From positions 62,001 to 126,000 of the forward strand of contig NZ_JAJOYT010000012.1 in the NCBI RefSeq assembly GCF_021290965.1: DNA of 64,000 nucleotides, in the 5' to 3' direction. This DNA is from Rheinheimera faecalis. GTDB lineage: Bacteria > Pseudomonadota > Gammaproteobacteria > Enterobacterales > Alteromonadaceae. Below the pieces are notes generated by a model that was not told the DNA's origin, ran no database searches, and worked only from the letters and a program-made list of their open reading frames with translations. Every line of letters begins with the position of its first letter. The first letter of the stretch is position 1. Shown piece by piece: positions 42,010 to 50,374 of the stretch. The translations under genes were made by a program, and so were the position numbers.

Positions 42010-45000
42010 ATGCTTACAGTCATAGGTAGGACTTTCCAAAATGTTCCTGATAGGAAAATTAATGATTCCGAACAGTCACCTTTATTTAATGGAGTTAGCT
42101 GGGAAAGGGGGTCATCATGGGAATCCTTGCTAGAGTCGAAACGCATCCTGATAATTTCAGAGGCCGGTGTAGGTAAAACCTATGAGTGTCGCGCACAAGC
42201 GAAGCGTCTATGGTCTGAAGGTGAACCTGCATTTTTTCTCGAATTAGCCGCTTTAGCAACGGAAGACGTGGACAATCTGCTGGACTATAACGAAGGAGCC
42301 CGACTAAAAGCTTGGCTTTCATCACAATCCGAGATTGCGACTTTTTTTCTTGATTCCGTCGATGAGCTGAAATTAACAAAAGGCACCTTTAACCAGGCTC
42401 TCAAAAGACTTAATAAATGTATTCAAAATCAGCTTCATAGAGTAAGGATTATTATTACAACTCGACCGATCCCTTACGATGAACAGCTGATCCGTGAGAC
42501 TCTTCCTGTTCCAAAAGCTCAGTCTTCGATTTCGAATGAAGTTACTTTCGCATTGTCTGCGATGGGCGAGCATGCCAAATTAGAAGATTACAACAGTAAG
42601 AACAAAGCTCCCGACTGGCGCCGTGTTGAACTTATTCCCTTATCAGACGAGCAGATTATTCAATTTGCGAGGACTCAAGGTGTAAGTGATCCGGAGCAAC
42701 TCCTCAAAGACTTAGAGCGTCGTAATGCTCAAGAATTTGCGCGTAGACCTCAGGATTTAATGGAGCTATGTGTGGACTGGCGTGAACATAAACGTATCCG
42801 GACACACCTTGAGCAAGTTACTACCAATATCCGAGTAAAGCTACTTCCCGCGCAAGATAGAGATGAACCTGCAGAATTATCAGTCGATAAGGCAATCGAA
42901 GGTGCAAGCCGACTCGCACTTGCAGTTCAAATGACGCGTCGCCTCACTATTCGTCACAGCGCTGCATCTGACGGTGTCGTTGGCGAGGCAGCTCTCGACC
43001 CTGCTGTTGTACTCTCTGACTGGCTGCCCTACGAAATAAAAGCACTGCTAGAGCGACCGATTTTTGGTTTCGCTTCATATGGTCGTGTACGTTTCCATCA
43101 TCGCTCTGTGGCAGAATTTCTAGCCTCTCAGAGGTTAGTTTCGCTTCGTAAGCAAGGCATGCCATTTCGAGCTCTAAAAAGGCTTCTTTTTGCAGAAACC
43201 AAAGGGAAGATTATTGTCCGACCTTCGAAACGTTCTGTCGCTGGATGGCTGGCTCTTCAAGAACAAGGGATTTTTGAGTTATTACGAGACAATGAACCTG
43301 CAGTACTCCTGAACGAGGGAGATCCTGAGTCCTTAACGCAAGCACAGAGAAATCAAGTACTTCACGCTTTTGCCGACCGTTACGGCCCTGGTGGATGGAG
43401 ATGTCTTCAGATACCTTCAATTCAGGTCCACCGCTTTGCAACCATTGAGCTTGCTGATCACATAAATCAAATTTGGCTCAATGGTGTAGAAAACCCTGAC
43501 GTAAGGGAGATTCTTCTCAACCTTATAGAAGTTGGCAGGATCAAATCTTGTGCTGACTTAGTATTCAACGTCATTAATGACCCTAAATCCTCTGATGTTG
43601 AGCGTTTAAGCGCTCTCGATGCTTTAGTCGCCCTTGATTACCATAGGCTAGGTGAGATATCTGAAAGCATTTTATGTAATGGTAATCTTTGGTCTGATAG
43701 GTTTGCACGTGGTGCTTTATTGCGCCTTTTCCCAAGCTACATGTCGGTTGAACAGCTTTGTAACACTTTGAGATTGCTAAAGAGCGAAACTCGAAGTGTG
43801 GGCGATCTTGGATGGCACTTGGTTCGATTAATAGCAGCTTCAAAACTATGTAGTGATGACCTTGAGAAGCTTCGTAATAACCTTGTTGAGTTAGTTTCTG
43901 AAGGACTAGGAATGCAACTGGAAAGGTCTCAGATGACAAGTGTTCGATCACATTTAAGTGGAGTACTGGCCGCAACTTGCGAACGTGGTCTTGATATCTC
44001 CCAAGATGATAAGTGGTTATATGCAAGCTTGCTTGCACTACGGTTGGACAATCAAAGCTACTACGAAGGCGAGTCCATTAAGAATCTTAATGCACGCCTT
44101 AGTAACCTGAATGCGGAAGGCAATGAGCGCCTTTTTTGGGTTATGGATTCACTATGTCAAAAAGTGAACAAAACTAATGACCCATTGGCACGTTTTATAG
44201 AGGTAACTGATTTCAGAGGGCCAGTTCACCTAAGACTTGATAGAGATTTGAGTTGGGTAAAAAACACTCTTGGTGATAAAACCAGAGCAACAGATGAACG
44301 GGCTATGCTGTTGGAGGCTGCTATTCGTTTATACCCAGAGCATATTGATAAAAAAGAGCACAATGAAGAGCTTCGACAGCTAGTTGCAGATTTCCCGCCG
44401 TTTGAGCACAAATTAGGCGAATGGTTGAAACCATCAAAACATGAAAGAGACCATCGCGCATGGGAAAAGAAGCGAGCGGAACAAAAACAACAAGATGAAC
44501 GAAGAAAAGCAAAAAATCACGCCAGCTGGGTTATATTTTGGCGAGAAGTTGCTAACCATCCTGAAAGAGCTTTTTCTTCTGAACAAGCTTTCAATACAGC
44601 TTGGAACTTATGGAGAGCAATGAGTGATCGGGGGGCTGATAGTCGAACTTCAGGATGGAATCGTCGCTTTCTGGAAGAACTATTTAATGCCGAAACGGCC
44701 AATCGTTTGCGCCTTACCTTGATGAATGTATGGCGTAATGAGCATCCATCATTTCCGAGCGAAAGACCTGCTAACGAACAGAATACCCATTTGATTAGAT
44801 GGCAGTTAGGACTGGCATCAATTTACGCTGAAGCAGAAGATCTTAATTGGGCAGCTAAACTGACAAATACCGAGGCTAGGTTAGCTGCACGGTATGTGCA
44901 GATTGAATTAAATGGTTTCCCACTTTGGATAGATGCCCTTGTGGAATCTCACCCTCATGCCGTGGACGATACTCTCGGAAATGAGCTGACTTGGGAGCTC

Positions 45001-46329
45001 AATCAGTCACCCGGACAGCATGGCTATTCAAGTCTACTTCAAGGGATTACTGGAGCCTCAGAAAAAGTAGTGAGGCTGTTTCTACCGAGGCTTGTCTTAT
45101 GGTTGGACGCTGAGTCGGAGCTTATTTACGGTCAAGATGATTCTGTAGGAATGTTATATCGAGTTCGTCAAATCACCCAAGTCATTTTAAAGCATGGAGA
45201 TTCAGGGCAAAAAGAGAAGCTCCAAAATAGGGCACTTAAAAGGCTTGCTCAAAACGAGTCTTATCCAATTCAACTCGTTTGGATGTCAGTATTGCTGCAA
45301 TTAAACCCTAGCATTGGTATCGACATATTAGAAAGGCTGATGAAGAACATTGAGCCAACTGAGCGTTCAGACGCCGTTAAATGGTTCGCCAGTCTATTTG
45401 GTGGTAGTTATAACTCAATAAATTTAAGTGACGAACGCTTTACTCCAAATTTGTTACTGCGTTTACTTCGTCTTGCCTACCATCATGTTCGTATAGAACA
45501 CGATGCTTATCATGAAGGGAGCTATTCACCAGATACTCGAGACGATGCAGAGCAGGCTCGTAATAAAATTGTCACAGCACTGTTTAGTTCAAAGGGAGAT
45601 GAAGGCTTGGCTGCTAAGCTTGAAATGGCTGCAGATCCTCTTTGCGTGCATTTTAAAGCTCGGATTTTGGCCGTCGCAGAAGAGAACTGGGCACAAGAGA
45701 TTGATGCAGATACATTTGATGAGGCTCAAGCAGTAGCACTTGATCGCAAAGGCGAAGCTCCCGCCATGACTAATGAAGCAATGTTTGCAATTTTGAAGGA
45801 CAGGTTATATGACCTCGATGAAGTTCTTCTGCGTGATACTTCACCGCGCGAAACGTGGGCAACAATATCAGTTGAGAGAGCCATGCGAAGAGAAATCGCG
45901 CGCGAGCTAAGTTATCTTTCGAACTCGCTTTACACAGTAGACCAGGAAGCAGCAACGGCTGATGAAAAAGAAACAGATATACGTCTACGTTCTACTTTTT
46001 CGAAACATGAGGCGGTAATAGAACTCAAGCTTGCAGACGATCGCTCTGCAAATGATTTACTAGATACAATTGAAAATCAACTTGTTAAAAAATATATGTC
46101 TGCAAGCAACAGTAAAGCAGGAGCTTTGCTAGTGACCATAGCTAAAGACCGTAAATGGGACCATCCGGTTGAAGGTCACAAAATTAAATTGGAAGAGTTA
46201 CTGTCGTTGTTGACTAAAGAAGCTGAAAGAGTCCAAATGGCACTAGGTGGAGACATATTAGTTACGGTACACCTTCTTGATTTACGTCCTAGGTTATCTG
46301 TGGAGCCTAAAAAGAAGCTTAAGCACTAG
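42010..46329 (+). CDS. NACHT/STAND NTPase with C-terminal PD-(D/E)xK-like domain
   Basis: 1439 residues. The P-loop is near the N-terminus: EAGVGKT (51-57), Walker B TFFLDSVDEL (111-120), sensor IIITTRP (147-153), with HRSVAEFLAS near 363, typical of NACHT proteins. From about 450 to 1280 the chain is helical repeats, a likely ligand sensor. The last 120 residues contain EAVIELKLADD near 1336 followed by a QLVKKYM helix, resembling the E-x-K core and helix of restriction-type nucleases. Known Avs proteins usually carry the nuclease at the N-terminus; here it seems to be at the other end. Probably an anti-phage sensor, by inference from architecture and neighbours. Confidence 0.8.
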   Translation: MLTVIGRTFQNVPDRKINDSEQSPLFNGVSWERGSSWESLLESKRILIISEAGVGKTYECRAQAKRLWSEGEPAFFLELAALATEDVDNLLDYNEGARLKAWLSSQSEIATFFLDSVDELKLTKGTFNQALKRLNKCIQNQLHRVRIIITTRPIPYDEQLIRETLPVPKAQSSISNEVTFALSAMGEHAKLEDYNSKNKAPDWRRVELIPLSDEQIIQFARTQGVSDPEQLLKDLERRNAQEFARRPQDLMELCVDWREHKRIRTHLEQVTTNIRVKLLPAQDRDEPAELSVDKAIEGASRLALAVQMTRRLTIRHSAASDGVVGEAALDPAVVLSDWLPYEIKALLERPIFGFASYGRVRFHHRSVAEFLASQRLVSLRKQGMPFRALKRLLFAETKGKIIVRPSKRSVAGWLALQEQGIFELLRDNEPAVLLNEGDPESLTQAQRNQVLHAFADRYGPGGWRCLQIPSIQVHRFATIELADHINQIWLNGVENPDVREILLNLIEVGRIKSCADLVFNVINDPKSSDVERLSALDALVALDYHRLGEISESILCNGNLWSDRFARGALLRLFPSYMSVEQLCNTLRLLKSETRSVGDLGWHLVRLIAASKLCSDDLEKLRNNLVELVSEGLGMQLERSQMTSVRSHLSGVLAATCERGLDISQDDKWLYASLLALRLDNQSYYEGESIKNLNARLSNLNAEGNERLFWVMDSLCQKVNKTNDPLARFIEVTDFRGPVHLRLDRDLSWVKNTLGDKTRATDERAMLLEAAIRLYPEHIDKKEHNEELRQLVADFPPFEHKLGEWLKPSKHERDHRAWEKKRAEQKQQDERRKAKNHASWVIFWREVANHPERAFSSEQAFNTAWNLWRAMSDRGADSRTSGWNRRFLEELFNAETANRLRLTLMNVWRNEHPSFPSERPANEQNTHLIRWQLGLASIYAEAEDLNWAAKLTNTEARLAARYVQIELNGFPLWIDALVESHPHAVDDTLGNELTWELNQSPGQHGYSSLLQGITGASEKVVRLFLPRLVLWLDAESELIYGQDDSVGMLYRVRQITQVILKHGDSGQKEKLQNRALKRLAQNESYPIQLVWMSVLLQLNPSIGIDILERLMKNIEPTERSDAVKWFASLFGGSYNSINLSDERFTPNLLLRLLRLAYHHVRIEHDAYHEGSYSPDTRDDAEQARNKIVTALFSSKGDEGLAAKLEMAADPLCVHFKARILAVAEENWAQEIDADTFDEAQAVALDRKGEAPAMTNEAMFAILKDRLYDLDEVLLRDTSPRETWATISVERAMRREIARELSYLSNSLYTVDQEAATADEKETDIRLRSTFSKHEAVIELKLADDRSANDLLDTIENQLVKKYMSASNSKAGALLVTIAKDRKWDHPVEGHKIKLEELLSLLTKEAERVQMALGGDILVTVHLLDLRPRLSVEPKKKLKH

Positions 46330-46583
46330 TAATGGCTAACTCCACTTTCAGTGAAAAGCAGTGAGCCGACAGTTGAGCTAATACTGTGCTTTTCTCCTTC
46401 ATCAGAGGAACAATACTACCTAATTAAGATCTGAGTGCCATTAAGCTCGACTTGTAGAGCCTAATTAGGCGTAGTAGCTCGTATCTGATCTGACACAATA
46501 GCCGAGAGGTTTCAAGCTGCCCTGACAGTCAGTTATGAGAAAAAAGCAGCTGTTTAGAGCAGGCGCTCTCGAAAAAAACAAAT

Positions 46584-46620
46584 GTCTGCTTTGCCTTATT
46601 TGTGGACATTCGTTTTTTCG
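46584..46620. repeat. Diverged 37-bp repeat, left copy
   Basis: Agrees with 55521-55557 at 30 of 37 positions without gaps, including TTTGCCTTATTTG and a T-run. Both copies are also preceded by CTGACAGTC (46522-46530 and 55493-55501). They bracket the metal-resistance genes. Confidence 0.55.
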
Positions 46621-47276
46621 TGAGCTCTGAGATTCTCTTCCAAATTAGTTGGCTAAATTCAGTTGGCCACCGCCCCCAATTGAAGTCAACGTTGAGCAGG
46701 TGTTGTAGTTCACAAACCAGTGCCAACTGACTGGATCAGATTCAGTTTCTCGACTAACGCTAATTGCTAGCACGATCTATTCTTACGAAATTGAGCTTGA
46801 TTTATCCTGATCGGCTTAACATGCTTGCAAGCGAAAAAACGAGCTTTGACTTTTGGGTCGTCGTGGCAAGTGAATCAGGAATAGCTCAAGTGCATTTACG
46901 CGCGCAGGGTGAGGACTACGAGCCCTACTTTTTACCTACAGGCGTTAAAATTTCTCTGAGTTCTTCCGGAATGGACATCGGCTTAAAGGCACTGACGTTC
47001 GACCGCCCCGTATTGCCAGATGGCAGGCGCTCAAAGATATGTCCAAAAGGTGTTTACAACAACCGATAGTTTTGCCCGGCCATTTCGCGCCAGTCTGCCG
47101 TGCGAAGGGCCTACCAGAGCATCTTCAAGTAACTCCACATGACAGCTGACCGAGAATATGGGCAAACTCCATATATGCAAAACGTCTCTCATAGGCAAGC
47201 AAGACCTTTGGTTCCATCACTATCCCTGATCAATTAAAATGCAGTTTCAGCTGTCTGCATTATGATACATTACTGG

Positions 47277-47295
47277 TTAAAGTAACTTTAGAGTT
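47277..47295. promoter_or_regulatory. MerR-type operator upstream of the regulator gene
   Basis: TTAAAGTAACTTTAGAGTT, an imperfect dyad sharing 16 of 19 bases with the site at 47741. It lies 12 bases before the regulator ATG, suggesting autoregulation. Confidence 0.65.
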
Positions 47296-47306
47296 GGTGA
47301 AAGGCA

Positions 47307-47726
47307 ATGAAAATTGGTGAACTGGCGGCGCTGGCCGGATGTGAAACAGAAACCATCCGATTTTATGAAAAGCAGGGATTGTTAGCCGCTCCTGCAAGGA
47401 CCGCCTCCGGATATCGGACCTATCAGCAGCGCCATCTCGAAAATTTGCAATTTATCCGGCATTGCCGTGCCTTTGATATGAGTCTGTCATTGGTCCGACA
47501 ACTCCTGAAGTTTCGTGTAGATCCCAGCCAACCTTGTGGGCAGGTCAATACGCTGATCGATGAGCAATTGGGGCATTTAGACACGCAATTAACCCAACTT
47601 CATCAATTAAAAGCGGATTTGCAGGCGTTACGGACGCTCTGCCAGAATGACCATCAGGTCAAAGACTGTGAGATCCTGAAAAATCTGGTGCATCCATGTA
47701 CCAGTGATTGTGTACAACATCGGTGA
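47307..47726 (+). CDS. MerR-family Cd/Pb/Zn-type metal-responsive regulator
   Basis: 139 residues. N-terminal MerR winged helix (MKIGELAALAGCETETIRFYEKQGLL, SGYRTY). A dimerisation helix and C-terminal metal loop follow with cysteines at PSQPCGQV, LCQND, KDCEIL and HPCTSDCVQHR, as in CadR/PbrR regulators. MerR proteins bind overlong-spacer promoters and activate on metal binding. The matching promoter lies directly downstream (47735-47766) in front of the efflux gene. Confidence 0.92.
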   Translation: MKIGELAALAGCETETIRFYEKQGLLAAPARTASGYRTYQQRHLENLQFIRHCRAFDMSLSLVRQLLKFRVDPSQPCGQVNTLIDEQLGHLDTQLTQLHQLKADLQALRTLCQNDHQVKDCEILKNLVHPCTSDCVQHR

Positions 47727-47734
47727 AAAAACTG

Positions 47735-47766
47735 TTGACCTTAAAGTGGCTTTATAGTTTTTAATA
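47735..47766 (+). promoter_or_regulatory. MerR-type promoter and operator of the efflux operon
   Basis: -35 TTGACC at 47735-47740, a 19-20-base spacer filled by the dyad TTAAAGTGGCTTTATAGTT (47741-47759), and -10 TTTAAT/TTAATA at 47760-47766. Overlong spacing with the operator inside it is the hallmark of MerR-activated promoters. Confidence 0.8.
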
Positions 47767-47794
47767 GAGATATCTTGTTCAAAGTGAGGCCACC

Positions 47795-48679
47795 ATGTCA
47801 GATTGCCAATGTAAAGCTCAGGTGCAAGTCTCTGAAAATGCTCAGTTGCCTGAGTGTTCTGCATCAGATTTGCACCACAAAACCCGTTACCACATTCGCA
47901 AGATGGACTGTCCCTCAGAAGAAAATCTGATCCGGATGGCGCTTGGCGCGTTGCCACAGGTGCAGCAGTTGCAATTTTTCCTGCAAGACCGGCAGCTTGA
48001 TGTGGTGCATCAAGGCAGTCCGGACGCCATCACCCAACGCTTGGAAGCATTAAATTTAGGTGCTGTACTGCAAAGCTCAGCGCCGTTTCAGGCCGACCCA
48101 ACTGCGTCAGCTGATAACAGCAAAGCTGATGCTGACGAACGTAAGCTATTACTGCGATTATTGACGATTAATGCCGTGATGTTCGTCACAGAACTTATTG
48201 TCGGAGTCTGGGCACAATCCACCGGCCTTATTGCCGACTCGTTAGATATGCTGGCCGATGCCGCCGTCTACAGCGTTGCCTTGTTGGCTGTTGGCCTTAG
48301 CGCCACCAAAAAAGTCAGGGCTGCCCATCTTTCAGGTTGGTTGCAGGCGTTGCTTGCAGCCGGTGTGTTGTTCGAAGTAGCACGACGGTTTTGGGCTGGC
48401 ACTGAACCCATGTCGACGCTGATGATTGTGATGGCGAGTGTGGCACTTATAGCAAACACTTTATGCCTTTATCTCATCTCACAGTCACGCAGTGACGGTG
48501 CACACATGAAAGCGACCAAAATATTTTCGACCAATGATGTTCTGGCGAACCTCGGGGTGATTGTTGCCGGTGGATTAGTTGCCTGGACGGGATCGGGCTA
48601 TCCGGATTTAGTGATTGGCGGTATCATTGGGATAATTGTCCTTGATGGTGCAAGACGTATATTAGCGCTACGCGCTTAA
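47795..48679 (+). CDS. Cation diffusion facilitator with N-terminal HMA-like domain
   Basis: 294 residues. Residues 1-110 include a Cys-rich tail (SDCQCKAQ) and an HMA-like fold where the usual CxxC is MDCPSEEN. Residues 125-290 form a CDF transporter of about five or six helices with metal site DSLDMLADAAVY (HxxxD/DxxxD type) in helix 2 and STNDVLANLGV in helix 5. Exports divalent cations (Co, Zn or Cd class) from the cytoplasm. First gene after the MerR promoter. Confidence 0.88.
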   Translation: MSDCQCKAQVQVSENAQLPECSASDLHHKTRYHIRKMDCPSEENLIRMALGALPQVQQLQFFLQDRQLDVVHQGSPDAITQRLEALNLGAVLQSSAPFQADPTASADNSKADADERKLLLRLLTINAVMFVTELIVGVWAQSTGLIADSLDMLADAAVYSVALLAVGLSATKKVRAAHLSGWLQALLAAGVLFEVARRFWAGTEPMSTLMIVMASVALIANTLCLYLISQSRSDGAHMKATKIFSTNDVLANLGVIVAGGLVAWTGSGYPDLVIGGIIGIIVLDGARRILALRA

Positions 48680-48693
48680 CATAAAGGTTTGCT

Positions 48694-49041
48694 GTGTCTC
48701 ACTATTCCCGATGGATATTGTGGTTTATGCTCACGATTATGCTTAATCATGCTTTTGTAGCCTGTGACAGCATCGTCGTGCATTTGCCTACAGAACATCA
48801 TAATCTGATTTCTTTCGGGGATAATGCTGCGCACCAACACAATGAACATCAAATGATGCACGCCAATGAGGCCGTCAATGATATGGACGACCCACATGAG
48901 GTCCATGCACATGTGCTGTGTTTTGTCGCTTATATGACAAGCGCATCGGCAGAGTCCGTTGTTCAGACCATCGTCCCGTTTTCCCATGCTGAAGCCTTCA
49001 GCATGACGTATGCCCCTGCAGTGCCCCCGCCAAATGTCTGA
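48694..49041 (+). CDS. His-rich periplasmic metal-binding protein (CzcI-like)
   Basis: 115 residues with a GTG start eight bases after AAGG. N-terminal hydrophobic signal; then a metal-binding stretch rich in His and Met (HQHNEHQMMHANE, DDPHEVHAHV). Placed just before czcC, it recalls the small accessory proteins of czc operons. Sequence similarity to CzcI is not assured. Confidence 0.65.
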   Translation: MSHYSRWILWFMLTIMLNHAFVACDSIVVHLPTEHHNLISFGDNAAHQHNEHQMMHANEAVNDMDDPHEVHAHVLCFVAYMTSASAESVVQTIVPFSHAEAFSMTYAPAVPPPNV

Positions 49042-49092
49042 GATCATCGTTTTTAGTTAATAACTTGATTTTACATTTGATGGAGAATTTCT

Positions 49093-50370
49093 ATGTCTCG
49101 CCCTTATTGCAAAGGCGCTGTTGCCTTGGCATTGCTGTGTGTCGCATCTTTTTCGGTGACGGCGCAAGAGCTTGCGATCACTACAGCGTTAGAAAGAACG
49201 TTAACGAGCAGTCCACAACTGCAACTTTATCCCTATCAGCTTCGGATTGATGAAGCGAAAACCTTACAGGCTGGTCTTAAACCAAACCCTGAGCTTGGTG
49301 TTTCTGTGGAGAACGTCCTTGGAAATGGCAGCCTCAGTGGCGTTAAAAGCGCAGAGCTCACGCTGACATTGAGTCAGCTTATTGAACTCGGCGACAAGCG
49401 TCAGCGCCGCCTGGAGAGCGCAAGTGCAGGTAAAGCACTGACACAGGCCCAATACGAACTCGACCGGGTGGATGTTCTGGCCAAAACCATGACCGACTAT
49501 TTGGATGTGTTGGAATTGCAAACGGTACGCAGCTGGACCGCTGAACGCCTGGTGATGGAGCAAAACGCACTGCAGGTTGCGACAGAGCGGTCACGGGCAG
49601 GACTGGTCACTGACGCTGATGTATTGCGGCTGAAAAGTCGGGTGCTCAAAAGCCAGATGGATTTAAAAGCGCTCAAAGCCGAACTGCAGGTTGCAGTACG
49701 CCAGTTAGCCGCCAATTGGTCCAATGAACCGGATTTCGATACGGTGCAGGGGCAGTTGGCAGTGTTGCCGATGCTGCCATCGCTCAATGAGATGCTGGCA
49801 GCGCTTGATAGCTCGCCACAACTTGGGTTCTATCTGACACAGGAGCGTTTGGCGGGCACGCTGCAAAATCTGGCGATCGCCAATGGCCAAACCGATCTTA
49901 CGGTCGGGGCTGGGGTGCGCCGTAACGAGCAGCTGAATGAGAATGCGTTTGTGCTCAGTGTCAGCATGCCTTTGGCACTTTCAAACCCTAATGCCGGTGA
50001 GATTGAGGCAGCGAGGGTGACTTCAGAGCGATCGGCGCATCAGTTAAAGCTAAGTCGTCAGCAATTGCAGCTCTCAACGGGCCGGTTATATCAGCAATTA
50101 ACCCTGCTTTCAGAGCAAATTCATGATCAGCAACAGGCCATTCTTCCGGCGGCGGAGTCGGTGGTGCAAAGCACACTTAAAGGGTATGAGACCGGCATCT
50201 TTGATATGACGGATTTGCTCTCTGCCCATGAAGATTTGCTTAGCGCCAAACGCAACATGATTGACGCTCAGGCCCAGTTTCACCGTCAGTTAGTCGAACT
50301 CGAACGTCTGGTGGGAATGCCTTTAGTGGTCAACGGACCCGCTGCATTACCATCCCGCATGAAGGAATAA
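49093..50370 (+). CDS. czcC: CzcC-like outer-membrane factor
   Basis: 425 residues, signal peptide ending VTAQE. TolC-family repeat structure with Leu/Gln/Ala-rich coiled coils and the mid-chain LVTDADVLRLKSRVLKSQ and GIFDMTDLLSAHEDLLSAKR, as in CzcC. Forms the outer-membrane channel of a tripartite heavy-metal exporter with the next two products. TGGAGA precedes the ATG. Confidence 0.92.
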   Translation: MSRPYCKGAVALALLCVASFSVTAQELAITTALERTLTSSPQLQLYPYQLRIDEAKTLQAGLKPNPELGVSVENVLGNGSLSGVKSAELTLTLSQLIELGDKRQRRLESASAGKALTQAQYELDRVDVLAKTMTDYLDVLELQTVRSWTAERLVMEQNALQVATERSRAGLVTDADVLRLKSRVLKSQMDLKALKAELQVAVRQLAANWSNEPDFDTVQGQLAVLPMLPSLNEMLAALDSSPQLGFYLTQERLAGTLQNLAIANGQTDLTVGAGVRRNEQLNENAFVLSVSMPLALSNPNAGEIEAARVTSERSAHQLKLSRQQLQLSTGRLYQQLTLLSEQIHDQQQAILPAAESVVQSTLKGYETGIFDMTDLLSAHEDLLSAKRNMIDAQAQFHRQLVELERLVGMPLVVNGPAALPSRMKE

Positions 50371-50374
50371 CAAT

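Larger units (their letters stand above)
46330..47306. other. Long intergenic region at the island/metal-block boundary
   Basis: Nearly 1 kb without a convincing gene. A plus-strand ORF with an ATG at 46821 ends at 47069 (82 codons, FDFWVVVASESGIAQVHL), lacks a ribosome site, and may be a gene fragment. A 29-codon minus-strand ORF around 47127-47216 starts MEPKVLLAYERR and may also be a relic. A 37-base sequence at 46584-46620 is shared with 55521-55557. Overall it reads as decayed mobile or cassette DNA. Confidence 0.5.

Noticed and set aside
42010-46329. Direct assignment to a named Avs type
   Set aside because: The P-loop and helical sensor fit, but the nuclease-like part is at the opposite end from the described Avs proteins, so a type name would be unsupported.
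46764-47069. Plus-strand ORF with inner ATG at 46821
   Set aside because: No Shine-Dalgarno and no recognised family; it may be a decayed cassette gene, so not called as a CDS.
47127-47216. 29-codon minus-strand ORF beginning MEPKVLLAYERR
   Set aside because: Too short, no ribosome site; possibly a relic at the island edge.
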